Origin: Holtermannia corniformis
Lineage: Eukaryota > Basidiomycota > Tremellomycetes > Holtermanniales
Assembly: GCA_001599935.1 (NCBI GenBank)
Contig: BCIJ01000043.1
Span: forward strand, 1 to 64,000
Length of the DNA: 64,000 nucleotides
Reading direction: 5' to 3'
Shown: positions 1 through 8,266 of the stretch, piece after piece
Layout: the number at the start of each line of letters is the position of its first letter
Position numbering within the stretch: position 1 is the stretch's first letter
Notes under the pieces: generated by a model
Databases searched by the model: none
The model's input: the letters and a program-made list of their open reading frames with translations, nothing else
Told to the model about the DNA's origin: nothing
Made by a program: the position numbers and the translations under genes

Positions 1-1
1 A

Positions 2-894
2 ACCGCCGTCGCCAACGAGGATTTCAAGCTCTCGTCGACAGACGAGAAAGATGCCGACCTGATGCTCGAAGCCGCTCGGCGTCTCGTCGACGCAGAGCCA
101 AAGCGCCAGACGGAAGATTACCAGCGCAAGATAGACGCCAGGCTGGAGTCGTTCTACTACCAGATCGACCAGGCGAATGCGACGCTGAGGAGAGAGGTGA
201 CGCTCCTCAAGGTCAATCCGAGGCACCGCTTGCTGCACCGACGCTGACTGACGCGCAACTCGGGAGGAAAAGGAAGCGCGCGACCCAGCGTATTTTCCCG
301 TACTCGCCCACTCGGCCTCCCATCTTCTCGCAAAGGCAAAGGCACCCACTACAAACCCTTCCAGCACCGATGCCTCCTTGCTCTAGCGTTGCGTGCGTTC
401 AAGCGGTCGAAGTAGGCGCGATAATGACAATTGGCAGAAATCGTCAACGGCTTCGAGCGCTTCTTCGCCGAAGAGGAACAAAAACCCGAGGGCCAAGGCC
501 AGAGAGAACCAGCGAAACGTCATTGCGCACCCGCACAATGATCTCGCGTCCTTCCTTGACTAAATTCTTCGTGAAATCGCCGCAATGCACCCTGGAAACC
601 TCTACGTGCTCAAGGGGGCACTGCTGGGCATCGACCCACGGGTCGTTCGCGACATCCTCGAGGCACGTCAGGAAAGGCTCGAGACGACGGCGACGAGGCG
701 ATGACTGCCTTTGACCCTTTGGCGTGCGTCGAGCAGAATGCGAGGGCCGAAGCGCAGGCGCAGAATGGGAAGATGTCGGCCAAGGAGGCTGCGAGCAGGG
801 CGGTTGAAGAGGGCAGCAGTGGGCCGATGACCCGCGCGAAGGCGCCGACAAGGCTAAGGCTCGTCGTGGCAACAAGTAGGGAATGCCGCTGGTA
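2..894 (+). pseudogene. Decayed protein gene, 5' end outside the window
   Basis: From base 2 a frame runs without start into a helical, charged stretch (residues such as LESFYYQIDQANATLRREV), then breaks. Protein-like pieces continue in other frames: one with FERFFAEEE near 437-480, one with NVIAHPHNDLASFLD ending in a stop at about 568-570, then YVLKGALLGIDPRVVRDIL up to 705, and a lysine- and alanine-rich tail at 701-894. The pieces are collinear but need several frameshifts and a stop codon to be ignored, so I read this as a dead or dying gene. Some junctions could be introns, for example 390-435, which has GTGCGT and TGACAATTGGCAG. The product is not recognised. Alternatively it is a real multi-exon gene with one sequencing error. 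Confidence 0.4.
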
Positions 895-959
895 GATCAG
901 ACTCGGGATGTACAGTGATTGCTGTGATACCCAAATTTACAGCCGGCATGCGACCACTT

Positions 960-2690
960 GCCGCTACCAGATCCATTTCCCGTCAGCGCTGTCCCGGAGC
1001 ACAACAGACAAACCTCGAGCTTTTTGATCTCCCAGCGGAGATGGCAGCCTTCGTCCTAAAGAGTGTAAGCCGCGTTCTGCGAGAGTCAGCCCCAATTGGC
1101 CAGCACGCACGTCAGCATCCAAAGTCGCTTGCATGAGACTGTCGAAGCCTCGGATCTCCGTCAGAAAATCGATGACCGCTTGTTTCTGTACGGCATGAGT
1201 ACGCTGGAGCACAGATTCGTGCGTACCATCAATTGCCTGAGTGGGTACGTGCGTTTCTGGCCGGCTCAGCGCGATCTCAACGGATCGAAAACGTACCATG
1301 AATCCGATAGGAATCTCGATTCCATACAGCTTGGCACCACCAGTCGACGTGCATCTCGATTGCACGCTTCTTCGTGACCCAGATGCGCTCGAGCCACTTG
1401 TACGGTGTAGTGCTCTCCCAGATGTGAGGGTTCTCGGGCATCGCTCGCTCGTAAAAGTTGCTCGTCAGCGTACTATCGATAAGCCGCAACCCACTCGTCA
1501 TATCCATTAGGGTCGGCCTCTGCAATCTCCTCTAGTGCATCGTCGATCCTATCGCGAACTCGGCTGCAGCGGTTGAATCGCTTGACGCAAGTTTGGTGCT
1601 GAAAGTCGTCCAGCTCGGCCTCGACTTGGTTCAGCTACTCTTCGCACCACTATGGGCGTTAGCAGATCCTCTGCAGTCTACGACGAACCTCTTGCACGAG
1701 GCCGAGTACGACGAGCTTTTGGCCAATGTTCATGGTGGATGGTGATGGCCGGTAACATCCCGGTGGCGACAAGCAAAGTGTCGCACTGGCCTCACTCGGT
1801 GCAACGAGCTCGACTGTTGTCATCATCTCATCCACCCACTGGCATCTTACACTCTGCACGACCTCTACACTTTGAGTTTGGGTGGACGTTTCGCGTTTCA
1901 GCAGCGTTTCACATTGCCTGTGCGATCTCAAGCTTTGCGGTGCGATCTCACGACGAGAGTAACTCTCAATGAGAAAACCCGGTGGTGAGCTGTCAGCACT
2001 TGCGTGGATGCAGGTGAGTGCCGAGCAGATTGTCTTTGAACGGCCGACGAATACATTTCACAGTGCATCCCAATCAGACAATCAAACCCTCTTCACCGAA
2101 CCTCACGAGCTCAACGACATGGCCTCAGGCCACGTCTGCCCGTCAATCATGCGCAGCTGGTCCTCAAAGCAGTCGTCCTGTAGTTGTAAGGTCAGGTCAA
2201 GCGGCTGCATTCCACATGTGGATGCAAGCGACGGGACACCGCAAACCGGACAAGGACGTCGAACCGATGTGGATCGGCGGGCTCGACCGTCTCGAATGGC
2301 TTCCAACTCGGTCCGAGGCTGTTGACGAGCAGCTGTGCGACGTGGCGACGTGTGGCGACGTGGTCCGTGCCTTCGATGTGCTCCTCGATGGCGCTCCAAG
2401 CGGCTTACTAGATCTTTCGTCAGCACCGAAGGATCAGTTCAAGACCCACCAGCTCCATCAGGAACGAGTACCGGGTGTCGATCGCACGCATAACCAGACG
2501 GAGCTGCTCGAGGTGGTATGTCGGCTCGTCGACATCATCCCTGGTGAGTGTCTCGCCGGCTGCTACAGTTCGGCTGTTCCTCTCGAAGAGCTGCAGAGCA
2601 CGATCGAGGTGACTGCGCTCGATGACGACGAGGACGGCGAGGATGCGGTCGGGAATGTTGACAAGGCGAGGTGCAAGGGGAATGGTCATG
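960..2690 (-). pseudogene. Frameshifted relic of the right-flank coiled-coil family
   Basis: Several collinear minus-strand pieces look like exons of the family at 55-63 kb. The piece at 2689-2450 begins with ATG, is open for about 80 codons and ends at a GTGGGT donor followed by GCTGACGAAAG. The next piece carries AAWSAIEEHIEGTDHVA, comparable to a WSISEHLEDL stretch in the gene at 63 kb, but is preceded by two in-frame stops (TAG TAA). The piece near 1500-1310 changes frame by one base and then reads KLYGIEIPIGFM up to a GTACGT donor. That matches the position of VYQLIIEVP and MWRVQIPPLE in the intact members. A helical piece follows (VIDFLTEIRGFDSLMQ). Stops and a frameshift indicate a pseudogene. 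Boundaries are approximate. Confidence 0.4.
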
Positions 2691-3820
2691 GTGGTGGTCG
2701 TTGCTGGGGGTTACACGACAGTAGCCACCCATGTCTCGGGTCCGCTTGGTGGCGGGGCATTCGTGACAGCCTCTCCACACTGGTAGATTCCTCTACACTG
2801 CTCGGCAGTGCAGCACTGCACCCATCTCTCGTCGATCGCTTGACATGTCCCTTGATTGTGCCAGCCTGCGACTTGTCAGCTGAAGCTGGACCACGCGCAC
2901 AACCTATTCTGCCGTAGGGGTCACACGCAGCTGCTCTTTCGGGTGACTCGGTCAGGCAGTCGATGGACAGTGTCGATATTCCGTCGGTCCGGCTGATGAA
3001 GGGGTACGCAAGTTGAATGCATGAGGCGATCTCTTGCCGACTGAATGGACCGATGTGTCGAGCTCGCGTGAGATTCAGAGCCACGTATGATACAGCAACT
3101 TTCAGTCAGTGTGTAGTACAGTACATGCGTTGCGTTATACATTGATAAGCTCATTTCGTGTGTGGGATGCAGCGCGCTGTCTGCGCACTATAACCGGTAC
3201 ACTCATCCTCGAGCGCTGTCGCCGGTGATATCTGAAGACCGCTGCTCGTCGGCACTCATATGACATGACACTGCTCGTTGGCCTTGAGTGCACAAAACAT
3301 CTAGCAGTCAGCCGGAGCCACAACGACGCCTGCTGATGAGGCGGAAGCGGTGTGCACAAGTGCGCTTTGCCGGATGCACGAGACAGTCAGTCGCCTGGGC
3401 GACTCCGGCAGCGAGGATCTTCCATATACGGTGCTAGCTCTTTGAGCCGCCGTACTCGGACACCGTGCATATGCTCATTGTGTTCCTGCAGCGTGATNTC
3501 ACCATGTCGCAGTATGAAAGCTACATGGAAGGACGGTAATATTTACAAAACGCGATGCACGCGTTGGAGCGGTCAAGTGCACTAGTACGCTGCATAGTCG
3601 TCGTTGGGACCGGTTGACGGTGCTACTGAGCATCTCAGCTGCTCCGATCGTTGAGTACATGCACCGCGTCTGCGACGCAGGCTTGGCAGGTCTCTGGTAC
3701 CACAGCAGATTGTACCATGCCTTGCGTATGTCACCACGAGCCGCTGAGCAGCCGCAATCTCATATGCCCCACGGGCCACTCGGCATCTGGGCTTTGCTTC
3801 ATGGGGGTTACACTTTTCCG

Positions 3821-3850
3821 CTGCAGCCCGAGTGTCTGCAGCCCGAGTGT
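3821..3850. repeat. 15-bp perfect tandem duplication
   Basis: The unit CTGCAGCCCGAGTGT occurs twice in direct succession. It lies in non-coding sequence and no function is apparent. Confidence 0.8.
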
Positions 3851-4061
3851 GGCTGTGTGACACATCGTGCGATAGATGCTCTCAGCTCGTCATGCTCGAT
3901 CTGAGACTCTCACATACAACGTATGTATCTCTTTATACGCTACATGCAACAGCTCCCTTCCCCCTACAGCTTTTCAAGGTTGTCCCACACGACCGCGTCA
4001 ATCGAGTGGATGAGACTCGAGATCGTATCCACGCTGGCAACGCCCCGGTATCGCCACACCG

Positions 4062-4071
4062 ACCACGTGAC
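4062..4071. promoter_or_regulatory. CACGTG box before the first GWSGPFLPDP gene
   Basis: ACCACGTGAC lies about 63 nt upstream of the ATG at 4132. A similar GTCACGTGAC lies 55 nt upstream of the intact paralogue at 7388. CACGTG is the classical site of bHLH factors of the Cbf1/Pho4/Usf type. Binding here is inferred only. Confidence 0.5.
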
Positions 4072-4131
4072 AGGTGAGCGCCGGTTGAAATCAATAGCCG
4101 CGCCGCCATCAGTCCCTCAACCGCAACGACC

Positions 4132-4942
4132 ATGGTGTGCATCAGCATCCAGACACTTGTCCTTATGACCGCGGTGGCCCTCTGCTGCTTACTCTGGCTC
4201 TCTCACTACCTCTTGCGCAAGCTCAATGTACGTGGGTGGTCCGATCAGCGCTCTTGCTGACAGCGGCCAGTCAGCACGAGCGACGCGGTCAATTCGGTCA
4301 AATGACGAAGTCCTGCCCTATACGTCAGAGAAACAGCCTGCAAGTACTCTGAAGAGCGTCCAATACGTGAGCGGGCAGGATATCTACTACGCTGGTCGTT
4401 GCTGACAGCGCAGTTTGGTTGGTCCGGTCCCTTTCTGCCCGATCCCATGGAATTCTACCATGCGCCTCCCGACATCCACTACGAGATCGATCTGCAAATG
4501 CGCAAGCACGGCCATCCTATGTGGGACACGGCTTGCTACCCTCGGCAGCGGTGGCCCAATGAGAAATCTTCATCTATCTATACCGCCTACGCCTTCTACT
4601 CGCACGAACGCTACACCAGCTACCATTGGAATTTGCACTTCCTTCTACCTCTAGACGACCCTCGCCGAGCGATCCTACAGACGTTCACGTCCGATTTCTT
4701 TCAAACGATCAAGGACGAGATTTTCAAGACAATCGAAGTCTACCTCGAGCCATTGGAGAACGCTCGACGATCCGGCGATCCTGAAATCATCGAATACGTC
4801 CAGTCAGAAAACGAGTGGCGTGGCTGCGACGAGGCCGAGTTGAATCGGCGAATCGAGAGGGTGCGGCCGCGAGGGTTGGTCACTGTCAGCACTGCTCGTA
4901 CCATGCTGACATTTCAGCAACGCCCATCTACCGCACGTGTGA
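4132..4942 (+). CDS. GWSGPFLPDP-box membrane-anchored/secreted protein, copy 1
   Basis: Unrecognised protein of a tandem family. Exons 4132-4227, 4271-4366, 4414-4874 and 4918-4942 are proposed. The first two junctions are phase 0 and keep the frame. Residues 1-32 form a hydrophobic helix (LVLMTAVALCCLLWL) that should be a signal anchor or signal peptide. The conserved block follows the second intron: GWSGPFLPDPMEF, then APPDIHYEID, HWNLHFLLPLDDPRR, and near the end DEAELNRRIERV. The last intron has a weak donor (GTTGGT). If it is retained, the frame stays open to 4986. Copy 4 at 7388 has an intron at the matching position and both then read GNAH, which favours splicing. About 220 residues. 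Function unknown; an extracytoplasmic or membrane-facing role is inferred from the N-terminus. Confidence 0.65.
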
Positions 4943-5082
4943 GTGATCTCATTAGGGAGGCTTGGCAGACCAGTGATCACAGTTGATGATATGCACAACT
5001 TGGCAGTCTCCACATTCCTCGCAACAGGCTGATCCACCGTCGCTGACATAAACGCCGACTTTGGCGCAAGACATCCACAACC

Positions 5083-6200
5083 ATGTCGCTGACCGATCGA
5101 CCCCTCGCGCTCCTCTGCGTCGCTCTGCTGGGGTGTGGGATCGTACTGTTGAACGCGCTGCTTCAGAGGCCTGCGGTGAGTGCTCGTTGCTTCGACGACG
5201 TTGCTCACGTCTAGCAGCCGGAAGTGTTGCCGACAGCGCATCGCCAACCCGCTGCATCCTTTACCCTCAAGAGATGAAACGTGCAAGTCCCACGTCCATC
5301 AGGAGTCACGACCGACCGCGCACGGTTGGTCTGGGCCGTTCCTCCCGGATCCGACAGACTGTTTTCATACCCCTACGGAAATCCACTGCGAGACTCGGTC
5401 AACTGAACGGACCTCTCTACAACGATGTACGTTTCCCGCGTGAGCGCCAACCTTTCGAAGACCCATTGGAACCTTTGGCAATTCTCCTTGTACATGTACG
5501 TGCGCTAACCACCACAGCAGCCTCAATTGCCCGTTACCTTTGGACGATCCACGCCGAGCAGTCAAGCAGTATCCAGCGGAATTCTTCATCGAGATGGGGA
5601 ATGACATTGCCTGCAAGATCGGCCCCAGCTACAGTGGGCTGTCGAGACGGTCGATCCGGAAGAGCTCAAGTTTATTCGTCAGCAGCAGTGGAGTGTGACC
5701 GCGGCAGAGTTGGACCAGAGGATTGAAGAGGTGACTTCACGAGGGTGAGTCTCTCACAGCAAGACAAAGCTGACGACCAGCGGCGCGCACCTCTTTTCCC
5801 ACGAGCCCGGCTCTTCAGCATGGATTGACCAAGGTAGGATGTCGACTTGCATGAGCAAGACGAATACATTGGCTACCCGAGGGCAGAGCTGGACCAACAG
5901 CTTGAAAAGGTAGCCACGCGATTGCAAGTCTCTCACTGTATGGCAAATCTGACGACTGTAGCGAGTGTCTCGACGATGACGACCCTAGCGAGCATCTAGA
6001 TGAGTTTGGCTCTCCAGCCTGGACTGATCGACCCAAGTCCAGGTGAGTACAATCGGCTTCTTGCTGCTTGTCGACTGACAGTGCGACGTAGTGCCCATCA
6101 GCTAGCACAACTGCAACCCGAGAAGATCTATGGAGTTGGACGATGATACAGAGATCTACTACACGAGTTTGATGATATTGATGTCCTACGGGGAGCTGGG
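5083..6200 (+). pseudogene. GWSGPFLPDP-box gene, copy 3, decayed with a duplicated terminal exon
   Basis: Exon 1 (5083-5175) is open and encodes a hydrophobic N-terminus (ALLCVALLGCGIVLLNALL) like copy 1. It ends at GTGAGT, with an acceptor at about 5217. Exon 2 then reaches a TGA just before the expected second donor. The acceptor directly before GWSGPFLPDP reads CAC instead of CAG. The conserved block and a later LPLDDPRRAV block lie in different frames. The terminal exon (AELDQRIEEV) and its following intron occur twice, at about 5704-5793 and 5883-5972. No CACGTG site was seen upstream. I read it as a pseudogene, although unusual splicing cannot be excluded. Confidence 0.55.
5704..5972 (+). 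repeat. Diverged tandem duplication of a terminal exon plus intron
   Basis: Two units of about 90 nt, at 5704-5793 and 5883-5972, align from GCAGAG(T/C)TGGACCA through a splice donor (GTGAGTCTCTCAC versus GCAAGTCTCTCAC) to CTGACGAC near the acceptor. They differ at roughly a third of positions. The duplication includes the splice signals, so it is an exon-level duplication within the decayed copy. Confidence 0.6.
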
Positions 6201-6447
6201 TGAGCATAGGTAGTTTGGAACACACGACAGCACCGCGAGCCTGCGCTTTTTATGGTCAAAGGGGTCGCAGAAAGACCTCGTCTCATCGTCATCACCCAAC
6301 GTCCCGTGTCCGATTCCATCACAGTGTCCAATTGAGTTGTACGAGAGCGTTACAAAACCAGGCAATGTTTGTCTTGAGCTGTTCATTCGCCAACGATACC
6401 AATCACAAGCATATGCACCATTATAGAAGATACAGCACTGCAAGAAC

Positions 6448-7214
6448 CTAGATAATCGTTGTTAACACCTCCTCCCACGTCTGTGGATCAATCTTTTGCA
6501 GTGCAACCTCAACGTCGTCATTCTGCGCAGCGTCAGACTACTAGGATCCCAGCAGTATAGGCGAGAGCTCACATACCGCATCGCACAGCCCTCTAGTGAT
6601 CGCCTGTGACATGACTCCGTTGAGGAGTGTGTGCTGTTCGGGTGCTAAAGTCCACTTGCCTTGGAATGGGACCCAGCTGGAGCCCAAGCACCAGAGAATA
6701 ATTTGCGCAAATTGCTGCCGAGTACAATCATGCGCAGCCCCGTTTGCGATGTCGCGCGCCCGCTCGGCCCAATGGTGTACCTCACGAGGGGTTGAACCCT
6801 TGTGGTTGTAGGAGGCAGGTGCGATGTATGGGTAGTTGGGATACCGCGGGTTGTTGGGGTCTAGGCGATGACCGTCCCAGACCTCACGCACGGCCACGGC
6901 GAGAGCCTGAGTGCATCAGTCGCTGTTCAAACCTCTCCGCACGAACTCACCGGTGCTATATCCCGAGAGTGCTTTGCCTCGAGCCCATCAATACTAACTG
7001 GAAACTCGTCCAAGTCTTCGACAAACGCCCAGCACTCCTCTTCTGCCATGAGACCGCTCTTCTCGACGATAGCGACCATTATGCGGCCCCTGCGGTCGAT
7101 GCGCTCTTGAAGTTGACGGTGCCCGTTGAAGCGTACTCGAGCTACATCCTGAGCGAGTTCTGGTGTAGGATAAGGTTTGCGAGAAGGATGGGTGGGGGTG
7201 GTCAGGGAGGACAT
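6448..7214 (-). CDS. Unrecognised three-exon protein, divergent from copy 4
   Basis: Exons 7214-6951, 6906-6577 and 6522-6448 are all joined in phase 0, giving 222 residues ending EEVLTTII. The introns have GTGAGT and GTATGT donors. The protein is soluble and mixed helical, with no signal peptide or membrane helix. Notable stretches are RRGRIMVAIVEKSG near residues 40-55, a tyrosine- and proline-rich segment (NPRYPNYPYIAPASYNH) and a tryptophan-rich segment (QIILWCLGSSWVPFQGKW). I do not recognise the family. The start shares a 173-nt divergent promoter with the GWSGPFLPDP gene at 7388, including one palindromic GTCACGTGAC, so the two may be co-expressed. The intron frames are clean, so it looks like a live gene. 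Confidence 0.65.
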
Positions 7215-7323
7215 GGCGGTTGTGATGTACAACGGGACGTTCCGGGACTCAGTACTCCTGCAAATCCATGTTTGCATTCCGCCTGGAGCGGGCGACCCGC
7301 CTCGAACCAGTCGAGAAGCCACT

Positions 7324-7333
7324 GTCACGTGAC
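7324..7333. promoter_or_regulatory. Palindromic GTCACGTGAC in a divergent promoter
   Basis: The perfect 10-bp palindrome is 55 nt before the ATG at 7388 and 110 nt before the ATG at 7214. It is placed to serve both genes. A bHLH-type binding site is inferred from the CACGTG core. Confidence 0.5.
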
Positions 7334-7387
7334 TGGCCATTTAGATGTCATCAGACTCGTTCGCCGTTCCCCTCTTCTCGCAACGAC

Positions 7388-8150
7388 ATGCTCTTCAGAT
7401 TAATCTGCCATCTGGTACTCGCGCCGCTTGCGCTGCTCCGAAGACTGGTTCAGCAACCGACTGGCGCTCTTCAGAGACTCGTCGGCAGTGTCTTTTGGTA
7501 CTACTCATCCCTGTCACCACAACCGCCAACGCCAACGCCCACGGTCGACTCGTCTCACGTACGTGCAGAAACACATCACCCAACCGTTCACATCTCACAG
7601 CCTGGCTGGTCTGGCCCTTTCCTCCCGGATCCAATGGAGTTTTTCGACGCGCCTCCCGACGTGCATCTCGAGATTGACCGGAAAATGGAACAAGCAGGCT
7701 GCCCGATGCGCGACCGAGCCCGTTACCCCTGGAAACCCACCGACATCCCCATGTACACAATCTACTCATTCTTTGCCCGGTATATGACTATACGCTACAA
7801 CGAATACGTTCGTCATGTGCTCCACCTGCTGCCCGAGGACGACCCTCGCCGGGAGGCATTGGCATCTCCCCAATGGTATTTTTTTGGCAAAATGGCCGAC
7901 GAAATCAGAATAACTATCAACCCCTACCTCTGCATCCTTGAAGGTGCTTATGCCTCGCGCGACCCCCTGATGATCCATCGAGCATGCAAACGGATAGAGG
8001 AGGAGGGCTGCAGCGAAGCCGAGTTGCGGAGGCGGATCGAGAGGGTGACGCCACGGGGGTCAGTCACTGCTGCTTCCCGATCGCGCTGATTCCAACAACG
8101 CCAGCAACGCACACCATTTCCAAGCACTAGCAATCCAAGAGAAGATCTGA
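7388..8150 (+). CDS. GWSGPFLPDP-box membrane-anchored/secreted protein, copy 4
   Basis: Paralogue of the gene at 4132. The ATG at 7388 starts a hydrophobic N-terminus (LFRLICHLVLAPLALL), followed by a proline- and threonine-rich linker. A 42-nt intron (7559-7600, GTACGT to CACAG) sits exactly where copy 1 has its second intron. It is a multiple of three and open, so retention would add 14 residues without breaking the frame. The conserved part reads GWSGPFLPDPMEF, APPDVHLEID, LLPEDDPRR and SEAELRRRIERV. A second intron at 8059-8104 leads to GNAH and a stop at 8150. Without it the frame stops at 8089. The first intron of copy 1 is absent here. Function unknown. The frame upstream of 7388 is open but lacks a better start. 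Confidence 0.65.
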
Positions 8151-8266
8151 CGGCGCTGAGAGGAAAGCGAGAGGAGGTTAACGGCGTTCTGAGAGGAGAG
8201 GAGATCAAACAACATCAAACGAAATCTTGGTCTTGTCATATCTATGCATGCCGCTACGACCTACAA

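Larger units (their letters stand above)
2691..4131. other. Gene-poor stretch upstream of the GWSGPFLPDP genes
   Basis: No convincing gene. Open frames are short, overlap one another and lack splice support. The stretch has one unresolved base (n) at 3498 and a perfect 15-bp tandem duplication at 3821-3850. A CACGTG site lies at 4064-4069 just before the first intact gene. An open minus frame at 3084-2900 could be an upstream part of the relic, but it starts with GTG rather than ATG. Confidence 0.5.
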
